Shown in pieces: positions 26,657 to 37,217 of a stretch of 64,000 nt of DNA (positions are counted from its first letter, which is position 1; each line of letters begins with the position of its first letter). This DNA comes from Stigmatella ashevillena (lineage in GTDB: Bacteria > Myxococcota > Myxococcia > Myxococcales > Myxococcaceae). A model generated the notes under the pieces. That model made no database searches and was not told the DNA's origin. It saw nothing but the letters and a program-made list of their open reading frames with translations. A program made the translations under genes and the position numbers. Where the stretch lies: positions 9,728,425-9,792,424 of the forward strand of contig NZ_JAQNDM010000002.1 of NCBI RefSeq assembly GCF_028368975.1, given 5' to 3'.

Positions 26657-26863
26657 ATGGACTTCGATGATGACGACAAGGGGAGCAAGGGGAAGGGCCG
26701 CAATGGCAAGCCGATCAAGGAGTTCGACTGTCCGACGTGCAACGCCAACAACCCCACGGATGAGCCCATCGCCGACAAGGATGAGCTGCGCTGCAACTAC
26801 TGCGGCAACGACTTTCTGGTGACCATCAACGACGCGGGTCGGCTCAAGTTCAAGGAGCTGTAG
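26657..26863 (+). CDS. Small acidic zinc ribbon protein
   Basis: The 68-residue protein starts at ATG 26657 with GAGGAGGG 7 bases upstream. An acidic start (MDFDDDDKG) is followed by a Lys/Gly-rich linker and a zinc ribbon: CPTC near residues 25-28 and CNYC near 47-50, followed by GNDFLVTINDAGRLKF strands. This is the fold of small nucleic-acid or protein-binding adaptors. It converges with yggS, 14 bp apart. Function unknown. Confidence 0.78.
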   Translation: MDFDDDDKGSKGKGRNGKPIKEFDCPTCNANNPTDEPIADKDELRCNYCGNDFLVTINDAGRLKFKEL

Positions 26864-26877
26864 CCGCAGCAGGGGCC

Positions 26878-27543
26878 TCAGTCCCGCTCGCCGAAAATGG
26901 CCGTCCCGACGCGCACGAGCGTGGCCCCCTCTTCGATGGCCTGCTCGAAGTCGTGGGTTGTCCCCATCGAGAGGCCCGTGAGCCCGTGCTCGCGGGCCAG
27001 TTCCTTCAGCCGCCGGAAGTGGCCTCGCGCCTGCTCCGGGTCCGGGGTGGGAGGAGGCAGGGCCATCAGCCCTTCCAGGCGGAGGCCGGGCAGGGCGCGC
27101 GCCTCGTCCACGAAGGCCCCCAGCGCCTGGGGATTCAGGCCGCTCTTGCTGTGTTCGCCGCCGAGGTTCACCTCGACGTAGCAGGGCAGGGGGGCTTCGA
27201 GCCGGCGCTTGGACAGCTCCCGGGCCACATCCAGCCGGTCGAGCGCATGAAAGGACTGGGCGGCCCGGGCCACGTATTTGACCTTGTTCGTCTGCAGGGG
27301 GCCGATGGCGTGCCAGCGCAGGCCTGCCAGGTCCTCCAGCTCGGAGGCCTTGTCCCGCAGCTCCTGGGCGTAGTTCTCCCCGAAGTCCCGCTGGCCCGCC
27401 GCGTACGCTTCGCGGATGAGCGCGCCGGGCTTGAGCTTGGACACGGCGATGAGCGTCACCGACTCCACGGGCCGCCCCGCGCGCGCACAGGCCGAGGCCA
27501 CCCGAGCCCGGATTTCCGCCAGTCGCTCCGCGACGGGGCTCAT
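26878..27543 (-). CDS. YggS/PLPBP-family pyridoxal phosphate homeostasis protein
   Basis: The 221-residue protein is a single TIM barrel like the N-terminal domain of alanine racemase. The PLP-binding Lys is in LIAVSKLKP (about 35), followed by [13 protein letters not shown] and [14 protein letters not shown]. The phosphate-binding region is [29 protein letters not shown] near the C-terminus (normally SMGMSxD, here SMGTTHD). The family buffers PLP and affects amino-acid and vitamin B6 balance. Its ATG (27541-27543) overlaps the maf stop as ATGA, so the two are translationally coupled. Confidence 0.92.
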   Translation of the reverse strand: MSPVAERLAEIRARVASACARAGRPVESVTLIAVSKLKPGALIREAYAAGQRDFGENYAQELRDKASELEDLAGLRWHAIGPLQTNKVKYVARAAQSFHALDRLDVARELSKRRLEAPLPCYVEVNLGGEHSKSGLNPQALGAFVDEARALPGLRLEGLMALPPPTPDPEQARGHFRRLKELAREHGLTGLSMGTTHDFEQAIEEGATLVRVGTAIFGERD

Positions 27544-28136
27544 GGGGTGCTCCAGGGCAGGGGCACGCCCGAGCGCATCAGCAACGCCAGGGTCTCTCCC
27601 AGGGGCAGGCCGATGACATTGGTGGGACTGCCTTCCAGCGAGGCCACGAGAAACCCGCCGCGCCCCTGCACGGCGTAGGCCCCTGCTTTGTCCAGGGGCT
27701 CACCGGTGCCCACGTACCAATCGATTTCGCCGCTCGAGAGTGTCCGGAACGTGACGGCGGTGCGCACCACCGTGGACGCTTCGGCGCGCCCCGCGAGCGC
27801 CACGCCCGTATAGACCGCATGGGTCTGTCCCGAGAGGCGGTGGAGCATGTGGCGCGCCTCGGCGGGGTCCGCGGGTTTTCCCAGCAACTCAGGGCCCAGG
27901 GCGACCGTGGTGTCGGCTGCCAGCACCCAGGTTTCCGGGAACCGTTCCGCCACGGCCCGGGCCTTGGCGCGGGCCAGCCGCAGGACGTAAGTGTCGGCTG
28001 CCTCACCTCCCAGGGGGGTTTCGTCGAGATCCGCCGCGGCCACGCGGAAGCGCAGGCCCAGTTGGGACAGAAGGTCCCGCCGCCGCGGCGAAGCGGAAGC
28101 GAGGACGAGGGACGTGGGATCCTCTAGAGTGGACAT
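27540..28136 (-). CDS. maf: Maf-like nucleotide pyrophosphatase
   Basis: The 198-residue protein has the Maf signatures: [19 protein letters not shown] at the start, [18 protein letters not shown] (catalytic Asp), and [11 protein letters not shown] / [11 protein letters not shown] at the C-terminus. Maf proteins hydrolyse canonical or modified nucleoside triphosphates (dTTP, UTP, m7GTP or 5-methyl-UTP depending on subgroup) and are linked to septum control. The start at 28136 faces the GGDEF gene with about 51 bp between them. It overlaps yggS by an ATGA junction. Confidence 0.92.
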   Translation of the reverse strand: MSTLEDPTSLVLASASPRRRDLLSQLGLRFRVAAADLDETPLGGEAADTYVLRLARAKARAVAERFPETWVLAADTTVALGPELLGKPADPAEARHMLHRLSGQTHAVYTGVALAGRAEASTVVRTAVTFRTLSSGEIDWYVGTGEPLDKAGAYAVQGRGGFLVASLEGSPTNVIGLPLGETLALLMRSGVPLPWSTP

Positions 28137-28187
28137 GGCAGCAAGATTGAATCCCTTAGCAGAACCGTGCCTCGGAGTAGACCCCTG

Positions 28188-29270
28188 ATGAATCCCGCGG
28201 ATCTCCTCTCGGCCATGAAGAGGACGGTGGAGCAGCTGGCCGCTTTCAACGAGATGGCCAAAGCGCTCACCTCGACCCTGGAACTGCGGGAAGTGCTCAG
28301 CCTGGTGATGCAGAAGGTGAGCGACTTGCTCCAGCCCCGCAACTGGTCGCTCATCCTTCAGGATGAGCGCTCGGGGAAGCTCTACTTCGAGATCGCCGTG
28401 GGGGAGGGGGCCGAGGCCCTCAAGTCCCTCCAGATTTCTCCGGGCGAGGGCATCGCCGGCTCGGTGTTCTCCTCGGGGGCGGCCCGGCTGGTGGACGACG
28501 TGGGGGGCGATCCGTTCTTCGCGCCGCGCTTTGATCTGGCCTCGGCGTTCCGCACGCGCTCCATCCTGGCCGTGCCCCTCATCGCCCGGGGCCGGGTGCT
28601 GGGCATCATCGAACTGGTGAATGGTCCCCAGGATCCCCTCTTCACCCAGGACGATCTGACGACGCTGACGGCCATCGCGGACTACGCGGCCATCGCCATC
28701 GAGAACGCGAAGAACTTCTGGCGGGTGCAGGAGCTGACCATCACGGACGAGCACACCGGCTGTTACAACGCCCGGCACCTGCGCGCGCAGCTCGAGCACG
28801 AGGTGAAGCGCTCCCAGCGCTTCCACCACCCGTTGTCCCTGGTCTTTCTGGACCTGGATCGCTTCAAACACGTCAACGACACCCACGGGCACGTGGTGGG
28901 CAGTGCCTTGCTCAAGGAAGTGGGGGAGCTGCTCGTCAGCCGCAGCCGTCAGCTGGACCTGGTGTTCCGCTATGGCGGGGACGAGTTCTCGCTGCTGCTG
29001 GTGGAGACGGCCCCCGATGGGGCGCTCACCACCGCCAAGCGCATCCGGGATGCGTTCCGGGAGCAGCACTTCCTGCAATCCCAGGGGCTCGACATCCGCC
29101 TTACCGCGAGCCTGGGGGTGGCCACTTTCCCGGACCACGCCCACTCCGCCATGGACCTCATCCGGGCGGCGGACTTCGCCATGTACGCCGCGAAGGGGCG
29201 GGGCCGGGATGGCGTCTGCCTGGCGGAGCCCCTCCCCACCGATCCGCAGGCGGAGCCGCAAGAGCCCTGA
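28188..29270 (+). CDS. GAF-GGDEF diguanylate cyclase
   Basis: The 360-residue soluble protein has a GAF sensor at about 20-175 ([42 protein letters not shown]) joined by a helix to a GGDEF domain. The active site is intact: YGGDEF with GGDEF at 263-267, and an allosteric I-site RxxD (254-257) exactly five residues before it, so product inhibition by cyclic di-GMP is expected. It should make cyclic di-GMP from two GTP in response to an unknown small ligand or redox state. ATG 28188 is chosen because GGAG lies 8 bases upstream. Divergent from maf and convergent with ppiD. Confidence 0.93.
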   Translation: MNPADLLSAMKRTVEQLAAFNEMAKALTSTLELREVLSLVMQKVSDLLQPRNWSLILQDERSGKLYFEIAVGEGAEALKSLQISPGEGIAGSVFSSGAARLVDDVGGDPFFAPRFDLASAFRTRSILAVPLIARGRVLGIIELVNGPQDPLFTQDDLTTLTAIADYAAIAIENAKNFWRVQELTITDEHTGCYNARHLRAQLEHEVKRSQRFHHPLSLVFLDLDRFKHVNDTHGHVVGSALLKEVGELLVSRSRQLDLVFRYGGDEFSLLLVETAPDGALTTAKRIRDAFREQHFLQSQGLDIRLTASLGVATFPDHAHSAMDLIRAADFAMYAAKGRGRDGVCLAEPLPTDPQAEPQEP

Positions 29271-29277
29271 AATGACA

Positions 29278-29308
29278 GGGGCGGCGCCTCGGTGAAGAGG
29301 GCCGCCCC
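29278..29308. terminator. Shared hairpin between convergent genes
   Basis: GGGGCGGC (29278-29285) pairs with GCCGCCCC (29301-29308), extended inside by CCT/AGG after one bulged base. It lies between the GGDEF stop (29270) and the ppiD stop (29334), the position for a terminator serving both; no clear T-run on either side. Confidence 0.5.
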
Positions 29309-29333
29309 AGGGGGGACAACGGGGGATCCGGTG

Positions 29334-30902
29334 TTAGCTGGCGCCCACGATGGTCTGGATGGCCTCGTTGTTCTCCACCACCGTGCCCGTCTCGCGCAGG
29401 GCCTTGAGGAAGGACTCCGTCATCTCGATCTGCTTGGCGCGGCGGGTCTGCTCGCGCAGCTCGTCCTTCTTCTGGGTGAACGTCTCGTCGGAGGGCTTCA
29501 CCCGCTCGGTGACCTGCGCCACCACGAAGCCCTCGCTGAGCGGGAACACCTGGTCCAGCACCTGCGGCCCCGGCGCGGTGAAGGCCGCCGTGGACAGCGC
29601 GGGCGCCAGGCCCAGGTAGGGCACCGACTCACCGCCCGCGGTGAAGCTGCCCGTCTCCACCGCCTCCGGCCGCGTCTCCGTCTCGAAGCGCTGCAGGGCC
29701 GGCTGGCCCTCCTTCTCAGGAGGGAACAGCTGCTGGAGCGTCTGGCCGCCCTTCAGGGACGCCAGCGCCTTCTCCGCGGCCGCCTTCGCCAGCTCCTTGG
29801 CCTTCTGCTGCTTGTACAGCGTGGTGGCGATCTCCGGCGTGGCCTCCTCGAGCTTCTTGTCCTGCGCGGCCTGCTTCTGCTCCACCTTCACCACGTGCCA
29901 GCCGAGCTTCGTCTCGATGGGCTGGGAGATGCCGTTGGGGGCCAGCGCGAAGACGGCCTCGGCCAGCGTGGGCTCCAGGCTGGCGCGCTCCACCCAGCCC
30001 AGGTCTCCCCCGGACGCCTTGGTGCCCGGATCCTCGCTGCGCTCACGCGCCACCGTGGCGAAGTCCTTGCCGCCCTCGGTGAGCTCCTTGTGCAGCGCCT
30101 CGGCGCGCGCCTTCGCCTCCGCCTTCTGCTGCGCGGTGGCATCCGGCGCCAGCTTCACGAGGATCTGCCGCGCCTTCGCCCGCTCCGCCTGCTGGTACAT
30201 GAAGCGGTTGGACTCGTAATAGGTGGAGATCTCGCTGGCGTGCGCCTTCTGGAACTCCTCCACCTGCGCCGGGGTGGGCGCCGGTACCTGAGCCGCATAC
30301 ATGGTGGGCAGGAAGCGCGCGAACACCACCTTGGCCTGATTGGCGTCCTTCTCGTAGCGGGCCCGCACCTCGTCGTCCGAGACGACGGCGCCGCTGTTGA
30401 CCACCTGGATCATCTTCTGGGCGGCCAGCTGTCGGCGCAGCTCGTCCTCGTACTTGGGCTCCGTGGTCCGGTAGTAGTCGCGCAGGGCGCGCTTGTACTG
30501 CTCGAAGTTGAACTGGCCGTCCTTGTGGAAGTCCACGTTCTCGTGGATCAGCTTCCGCAGCTCCTCGTCCGAGGGGACGATGCCGTGGCGCTCGGCGGCC
30601 TGGGACAGCAGCTCCCGCGTCACCAGTTGGTCCATCACCTGGCTGGGCAGGGACTGGCGCGCATACGACTCGGGGATGGGAACGCCCCGGTTGCGCAGGG
30701 AATTGAGCTGGCCTGCGTACACGCGGCTGAAGTCCCGGAGGGGAATCTCCTTGCCGTTGACCACCGCCACGGCGCTGGGAACCACCGGGCCTCCGTTGCC
30801 CCCGAAGCCCGTGCTTCCCGGTCCGAACTGCAGCGTGAACACCACCGCGATGGCGATGATGCCCACCAGCGATAGCACCTTCCGGGCGTTCATACCGTCC
30901 AT
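29334..30902 (-). CDS. PpiD/SurA-like periplasmic peptidyl-prolyl isomerase
   Basis: The 522-residue protein has an N-terminal membrane anchor (VLSLVGIIAIAVVFTLQFG), a SurA-like chaperone N domain (ESYARQSLPSQVMDQLVTRELLSQAAERHG), one parvulin domain at about 255-350 (ARQILVKLAPDATAQQ, FATVARERSEDPGTKASGGDLGW, FALAPNGISQPIETKLGWHVVKV) and a long helical C-terminal region. This is the PpiD architecture: an inner-membrane anchored folding helper near the Sec translocon. ATG 30902 (MDGMNARK) is preferred over longer options, which lack a membrane anchor at the N-terminus. It is transcribed away from mreC. Confidence 0.9.
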   Translation of the reverse strand: MDGMNARKVLSLVGIIAIAVVFTLQFGPGSTGFGGNGGPVVPSAVAVVNGKEIPLRDFSRVYAGQLNSLRNRGVPIPESYARQSLPSQVMDQLVTRELLSQAAERHGIVPSDEELRKLIHENVDFHKDGQFNFEQYKRALRDYYRTTEPKYEDELRRQLAAQKMIQVVNSGAVVSDDEVRARYEKDANQAKVVFARFLPTMYAAQVPAPTPAQVEEFQKAHASEISTYYESNRFMYQQAERAKARQILVKLAPDATAQQKAEAKARAEALHKELTEGGKDFATVARERSEDPGTKASGGDLGWVERASLEPTLAEAVFALAPNGISQPIETKLGWHVVKVEQKQAAQDKKLEEATPEIATTLYKQQKAKELAKAAAEKALASLKGGQTLQQLFPPEKEGQPALQRFETETRPEAVETGSFTAGGESVPYLGLAPALSTAAFTAPGPQVLDQVFPLSEGFVVAQVTERVKPSDETFTQKKDELREQTRRAKQIEMTESFLKALRETGTVVENNEAIQTIVGAS

Positions 30903-31131
30903 GTTGCCGTCGTTTCTTCTCGTAGGGCGCCGGGCGGCCGCTGATTTCGCGGAAGGACTCGCGGCGCGGGTTTGTTGGATGCCCGGCCGGTGGGTGAACG
31001 GTTCTCCGCCACCCCCGTGACAGGGCCTTGACTGCCTAGGACAGTACCCCAGAAAATGCAAGCGATTTAGAGTGGTTAGCTGATCCCATCCCTGCTATTG
31101 CACCTCTTTCCCTACAGGGGATTCCTCCCGC

Positions 31132-31986
31132 GTGCTGTCGCTCCTCAAGCGGTACCGTCAGCTGCTCCTGGTGAGCGCGTTGCTGCTCGTTCCGTTGGTC
31201 GCCTTCCTGGCGTCCGGGCGGCGGGGGCGCGAGCCCAACTTCGTCGATCGCGCCGTCATTTCGCTGACGTCGCCGCTCCAGTCGGCCCTCAACTGGATTA
31301 TCGACGGAGGGGTGGGGCTGGTGAACGGCTATGTGGACCTGCGGGGGGTGCGGCGGGAGAATGACGCGCTGCGGCTGGAGAACATGCAGCTGCGCGCGGC
31401 GGTGCAGTCGCTGGGGGAGGCGAGGACCGAGAATGAGCGGCTGCGGCAGTTGCTCGGCTACACGGAGGCGGTGCCCGGGCCGGAGATCCCCGCGCGCGTG
31501 GTGGGAGTGAATCCGGTGGCGAAGCTGTTGTCGGTGCGCATCAGCAGCGGGGAGCGCCAAGGGGTGTTCGAAGGCATGTCCGTGGTGACTCCGGATGGCA
31601 TCGTGGGCCGGGTCATCCGGACGACGGGCCACTATGCGGATGTGGCGCTGGTGACGGATCCGCAGAGCCGCGTCGGGGTCCGGGTGCAGCGCTCGCGGGC
31701 GCGCGGGACGGCGGCGGGCTCCGGCAGTGGGCCCCTGCTTCTGGAGAACATGCTGCGCACCGAGGATGTGGAGAATGGCGATCTCATCATCACCTCGGGG
31801 ACGGATGGCGTGTATCCGCCCGGCATGGTCGTCGGGCGCGTGACGAACCTGGAGAAGAAGGAGCACGGCATGTTCCAGGGCGCCGACATCGTGCCCGCGG
31901 TGGACACCACCAAGCTCGAGGAGGTGCTCGTGGTGGGCAGTCCCTACGGCGTGGCGGCTCAGGCGGTAGAGGGGGGGACGCGATGA
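31132..31986 (+). CDS. mreC: Rod shape-determining protein MreC
   Basis: The 284-residue protein has a short cytoplasmic N-terminus, one TM helix (LLLVSALLLVPLVAFLASG), a coiled coil at about 72-105 (RENDALRLENMQLRAAV...NERLRQLLGY) and the two beta-barrel periplasmic domains (ISSGERQGVFEGMSVVTPDGIVGRVI; TSGTDGVYPPGMVVGRV). MreC links the cytoskeleton to PBP2 and activates it in lateral wall synthesis. Start is GTG 31132. It is first of mreC-mreD-mrdA-rodA, with its stop overlapping the mreD start as ATGA. No mreB in the window. Confidence 0.95.
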   Translation: MLSLLKRYRQLLLVSALLLVPLVAFLASGRRGREPNFVDRAVISLTSPLQSALNWIIDGGVGLVNGYVDLRGVRRENDALRLENMQLRAAVQSLGEARTENERLRQLLGYTEAVPGPEIPARVVGVNPVAKLLSVRISSGERQGVFEGMSVVTPDGIVGRVIRTTGHYADVALVTDPQSRVGVRVQRSRARGTAAGSGSGPLLLENMLRTEDVENGDLIITSGTDGVYPPGMVVGRVTNLEKKEHGMFQGADIVPAVDTTKLEEVLVVGSPYGVAAQAVEGGTR

Positions 31987-32486
31987 AGTTCCTGGTCTCG
32001 GTCGGGCTGGCGCTCCTGCTGCTCACGCTGGAGTCGGTGGTGGTGCAGCGCTTTGGCCTGGTGCTCAGCCGCATCGATGTGACGGTGGTGCTCCTGGCGT
32101 TTTTGGCCCTGCGGGCCACGCTGCTGGAGGGGGCTTTTTCCGCCTTCGCGGTGGGGTATCTGCTGGATCTGATGAGCGGTCAGCCCACGGGGCTGTTCAC
32201 GTTCCTGGGGGTCTTCATCTTCCTGGTGGGACGCTTGGTGGACTCGCTGGTGGATGTGCGCGGCGTGGTGGCCTTCGTGCTCTTCGTCATGGGCGCTGAC
32301 ATGGGCCACGGCCTGCTGGCGGCCTTCTTCAGTTGGCTGACGGTGAAGGACGGCTCGGCCATGGCGGTGCTGCCCGGACTGCCCTTGCAGGTGGCGCTGA
32401 CCGGGCTGGCGGCCCTGGCGCTCTACCCCCTGCTGCGCCGCTTCGAGGCGCGCCAGGAACGTCCCCAACTGGGAGGGTTGCTGTGA
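31983..32486 (+). CDS. mreD: Rod shape-determining protein MreD
   Basis: The 167-residue integral membrane protein has five or so hydrophobic segments (LVSVGLALLLLTLESVVVQ, FSAFAVGYLLDLMSG, FTFLGVFIFLVGRLVDSLV, VVAFVLFVMGADMGHGLLAAF, and a C-terminal one) and the family feature GYLLDLMSGQPTG. It works with MreC in the elongasome. ATG 31983 overlaps the mreC stop; its own stop overlaps the mrdA GTG, so the three are tightly coupled. Confidence 0.92.
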   Translation: MKFLVSVGLALLLLTLESVVVQRFGLVLSRIDVTVVLLAFLALRATLLEGAFSAFAVGYLLDLMSGQPTGLFTFLGVFIFLVGRLVDSLVDVRGVVAFVLFVMGADMGHGLLAAFFSWLTVKDGSAMAVLPGLPLQVALTGLAALALYPLLRRFEARQERPQLGGLL

Positions 32487-34480
32487 CGCCTCCGACGCTG
32501 GGCAACACCACACCGGGAAGGGATCTCAAGCGCCGCTTCCTGTTCCTGGGGTTGGCCATGGTGGGCGGCATGGTCATGCTCGCCACGCAGCTCTACCGGC
32601 TTCAGCTCATCCGGGGCGAGGAGTATGCCGCCAAGAGCGTGGCCAACTTCGTCAAGGAGGTGCGCCTCCGCGCCGATCGCGGCGTCATCAAGGACGCGCG
32701 AGGGACCATCCTGGTGGACAGCCGTCCCTCGTTCGATGCGTTCATCACCCCGGCCTTTTGCACCCACTGCTTCGAGCAAGTCATCCCCCGGCTGACGGAG
32801 CTGCTCGTCCTGGATGCCGATCAGCGCCAGAAGGTAGAGGATCAGGTGCGCGCCGCCCGCCGGAACGCGCCCTTCCAGCCCATTCCGGTGCGGGTCGACC
32901 TGACGCGCGACGAGCTGGACCGGCTCTCCGCGCGGCGCGACATCCTGGACGGGGTGGAGGTGGTGCCGGTGCCGCACCGCAACTACCGCGCCGGCACGGT
33001 GCTCTCGCACGTGCTGGGGTACATGAACGAGATCAACCAGGACGAGCTGGAGCGGCTCAACGCGGACGGCGCGAAGTACGCGCTGGGCGACTACATCGGC
33101 CGGCGGGGTCTGGAGCGCTACTTCGAGTCGCAGCTGCGTGGGGTGGATGGGGTGCGCAAGGAAGTGGTGAACGCACGAGGCCAGACCATCGAAGAGCTGA
33201 ACGACATGCTCGGGGAGCACTCGGTGGTGCCGCCGGAGGCTGGTGGCAACGTCGTGCTCTCGCTGGACATGCGGTTGCAGGAAGTGGCCGAGCAAGCCTT
33301 CCCGGGTGTGGCGGGCGCGGTGGTGGCCATCGACGTGCACACGGGCTTCATTCGCGCGCTGGTGTCCCGGCCGGGCTTTGATCCGAACCTGCTCACGGGC
33401 CGCGTCACCCCGGCGCAGATGGCCTCGCTGGCCAAGGATCCCCTCCAGCCGATGATCAACCGCGTGGCCGCCGACCACTACAGCCCCGGCTCCACCTTCA
33501 AGGTCGTCTCCGCGCTGGCCGCCTACAAGTCAGGCCTGTTCCGGCCGGAGACGGTGGTGAATTGCCCGGGCGGGTACAAGCTCGGCGCCCGCACCTGGCG
33601 CTGCCATAAGGACAGCGGCCACGGCCCGGTGAACGGTCGGCAGGCGATGCAGTACTCGTGCGACACCTGGTTCTACAAGGTCGCGGACACCATCGGCCTG
33701 GATCCCATCGCCGACATGGGCAAGTCCTTGGGCCTGGGCAGCCCCACCGGCATCGGCGTGGTGGCCGAGGTGCCGGGCATCATGCCCAGCACCGAGTACC
33801 ATGACCGGCTCTCGCCGGGCGGCTACTCGAAGGGCATGGCGCTCAACAGCGCCATCGGGCAGGGCGATGACAACGTGACGCCGCTGCAACTGGCGCTCGT
33901 GTACGCGTCCCTGGCCAGCGGCGGCACGCTGTACAAGCCGCAGTTGGTGCAGCGCATCGAGGATCTCGACGGCCGGGTCATCGAAGCGTTCCAGCCACAG
34001 GTGGTCCGCAAGGTGGACATCAACCCGGCGCACCTCAAGGCGGTCGTCGACTCGCTGATGGCGGTGGTGAACGAGCCCGGCGGCACCGCGTACCGCCAGC
34101 GCCTCAAGGACATCAAGGTCGCGGGGAAGACGGGCACCGCGCAGGTGGCCACGCTGGGCGCGGTGCGCGTGAAGACGCACCAGATGGAGTTCTTCGCGCG
34201 CGACCATGCGTGGTTCGCCGGTTTCGCTCCCGCGGACAATCCCGAGCTCGCGGTGGTGGTGCTCAACGAGCACGGGGGCCACGGCGGCGTGGATGCCGCG
34301 CCCACCGGCATGGCCGTCATCCAGAAGTTCTTCGATTTGAAGGCGCAGGATGCGGTCTCCCCGCCGCCGCGCGCCAACCAGCCCTACACCCCCACGTTGC
34401 CTCCAGCCCCAGACCTGGAGAGTGCCATCCTCTCCCGCGGCGTGACGCCCTCAGGCCTTCCGAATGCAACTGCGCATTGA
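32483..34480 (+). CDS. mrdA: Penicillin-binding protein 2 (elongation transpeptidase)
   Basis: The 665-residue protein has an N-terminal TM helix (FLFLGLAMVGGMVMLATQLY), the PBP dimerisation domain (ADRGVIKDARGTILVDSRPSF) and a transpeptidase domain with all three motifs: SxxK as STFK at 337-340, the SxD-type triad SCD at 392-394, and KTG at 549-551. It cross-links septum-independent peptidoglycan together with RodA. Start is GTG 32483, overlapping the mreD stop (GTGA). The C-terminal 40 residues are a Pro-rich tail. A CTHC pair near residues 93-96, in the pedestal region, is unusual and may form a disulfide. Confidence 0.95.
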   Translation: MTPPTLGNTTPGRDLKRRFLFLGLAMVGGMVMLATQLYRLQLIRGEEYAAKSVANFVKEVRLRADRGVIKDARGTILVDSRPSFDAFITPAFCTHCFEQVIPRLTELLVLDADQRQKVEDQVRAARRNAPFQPIPVRVDLTRDELDRLSARRDILDGVEVVPVPHRNYRAGTVLSHVLGYMNEINQDELERLNADGAKYALGDYIGRRGLERYFESQLRGVDGVRKEVVNARGQTIEELNDMLGEHSVVPPEAGGNVVLSLDMRLQEVAEQAFPGVAGAVVAIDVHTGFIRALVSRPGFDPNLLTGRVTPAQMASLAKDPLQPMINRVAADHYSPGSTFKVVSALAAYKSGLFRPETVVNCPGGYKLGARTWRCHKDSGHGPVNGRQAMQYSCDTWFYKVADTIGLDPIADMGKSLGLGSPTGIGVVAEVPGIMPSTEYHDRLSPGGYSKGMALNSAIGQGDDNVTPLQLALVYASLASGGTLYKPQLVQRIEDLDGRVIEAFQPQVVRKVDINPAHLKAVVDSLMAVVNEPGGTAYRQRLKDIKVAGKTGTAQVATLGAVRVKTHQMEFFARDHAWFAGFAPADNPELAVVVLNEHGGHGGVDAAPTGMAVIQKFFDLKAQDAVSPPPRANQPYTPTLPPAPDLESAILSRGVTPSGLPNATAH

Positions 34481-35615
34481 ACGTCGCATGGTGCCCCACG
34501 TTCCGTGGGGCCTGCTTTTCTGTGTCCTGGGCATCGCGACGCTGGGCATCTGGAACCTGGCCTCGGCGTCACGGCCTCCCCATGCGCCCGTCTGGTACAC
34601 CCAGACCGTCTTCCTGGGCATCGCCCTGGGGGCAGCCATGGTGGTGTGTCTGGTGGACTACCGGTGGATCCAGCGCATGACGGTGCCCATCTACGTGCTC
34701 AACATCGTGGCGCTCATCGCGCTGCGCTTCGTGGGGCACAAGGCCAAGGGCGCCGAGAGCTGGTTCGTCCTCGGGCCGATCCGCGTGCAGCCCGCCGAGT
34801 TCATGAAGATCGGCGTGGTGCTGATGCTGGCGAAGATCTACCACGACGACTTCCGGCCCGGGCAGGGCTCCTACAATGTGTGGCGGCTGTGGAAGCCGGT
34901 GCTGGCGGTGGGCGTCCCGTTCGTGCTGGTGCTGGTGCAGCCGGATTTGGGCACCGCGCTGATGATCTTCCTGTCCTCGCTGACCGTGCTGATCTTCGGC
35001 AAGGTGCGTTGGTACCTGGTGGCGATGATGGTGATCGGCGTGCTGGCCGGGGCGGGCATCATCTGGAATGACTACATCCGGGACTCGCCCGAGCCTCGGA
35101 CGACGATCGTCCGGCACCACCTCAAGAAGCACCAGAGCCAGCGCATCTCCGGGTGGTTGGATCCGGAGGCGGATCTGCGGGGCAGCGGCTACCACGCCGC
35201 CCAGTCGAAGATCGCCGTGGGCTCGGGCGGGATGACGGGCAAGGGCTGGCGCGAGGGCACCCAGACGGGCCTGTCCTTCCTCCCCGAGCAGCACACGGAC
35301 TTCATCTTCTCCGTGTGGGCCGAGGAGCACGGTTTTCTCTCCTGTCTGGTGCTGCTGGCGCTCTATGGGGGGTTGTTCTCCCTGTCCCTGGCCGTGGGCT
35401 TCAACGCGCGCGACCGGTTTGGGGCCTTCGTGGCCGTGGGCGTCACCGCCATGCTCTTCTGGCAGGTGTTCGAGAACATCGGCATGGTGATTGGCCTGCT
35501 GCCGGTGACGGGCATCACCCTGCCGTTGATGAGCTATGGCGGCTCATCGATGCTCTCGGTGATGCTCAGCATCGGGCTGCTGGTGAACATCAGCATGCGC
35601 CGCCACATGTTCTGA
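34464..35615 (+). CDS. rodA: RodA peptidoglycan glycosyltransferase
   Basis: The 383-residue SEDS protein has about ten TM segments and the family landmarks: VGHKAKGAESWF, RVQPAEFMKI, FVLVLVQPDLGTALMIF (catalytic Asp in QPDLGTA), FLPEQHTDFIFSVWAEE and MSYGGSSMLS near the C-terminus. It polymerises lipid II with PBP2 as partner. ATG 34464 lies 17 bases inside mrdA; ATG 34488 is an in-frame alternative that removes the overlap. It ends the elongasome operon and is convergent with mgtE (26 bp gap). Confidence 0.95.
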   Translation: MQLRIERRMVPHVPWGLLFCVLGIATLGIWNLASASRPPHAPVWYTQTVFLGIALGAAMVVCLVDYRWIQRMTVPIYVLNIVALIALRFVGHKAKGAESWFVLGPIRVQPAEFMKIGVVLMLAKIYHDDFRPGQGSYNVWRLWKPVLAVGVPFVLVLVQPDLGTALMIFLSSLTVLIFGKVRWYLVAMMVIGVLAGAGIIWNDYIRDSPEPRTTIVRHHLKKHQSQRISGWLDPEADLRGSGYHAAQSKIAVGSGGMTGKGWREGTQTGLSFLPEQHTDFIFSVWAEEHGFLSCLVLLALYGGLFSLSLAVGFNARDRFGAFVAVGVTAMLFWQVFENIGMVIGLLPVTGITLPLMSYGGSSMLSVMLSIGLLVNISMRRHMF

Positions 35616-35641
35616 GCCCGGGCCCGGAAGCGTCAGAAGTC

Positions 35642-37021
<1,380 letters not shown>

Positions 37022-37096
37022 CGCGGTCTCCACGCGGGGTGGAGTGGGCGCATGGTGTATGAAACACGCCGCTTCCGGTATGGGATTTTTCCTGCA

Positions 37097-37161
37097 CCGG
37101 GCGCCCGGAGGGGGTCCACCCACGTGCTGCGCCCCTTCCCGCGAAGCACGCCGGGAAGGGG
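37097..37161 (-). promoter_or_regulatory. Two strong palindromes in the mgtE leader or upstream region
   Basis: CCGGGCGCCCGG (37097-37108) is a perfect 12-bp palindrome. CCCCTTCCCG (37132-37141) pairs perfectly with CGGGAAGGGG (37152-37161) around a 10-base loop. They lie 76-140 bases upstream of the mgtE ATG and 56 bases after the stop of the AT-hook gene. They could terminate the upstream gene or be part of a regulated leader. I could not match them to the known M-box or MgtA leaders. Confidence 0.45.
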
Positions 37162-37217
37162 TCATGCGCCAGGGAGCCGCGAGGCAGGTCGGCCCCTGGG
37201 AAAGAGGGGGATACCGC

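Noticed and set aside
29292-30875. Long plus-strand frame opposite the PpiD-like gene
   Set aside because: Leu/Arg/Gly/His-rich shadow with no motif, fully inside a gene with clear parvulin and chaperone domains.
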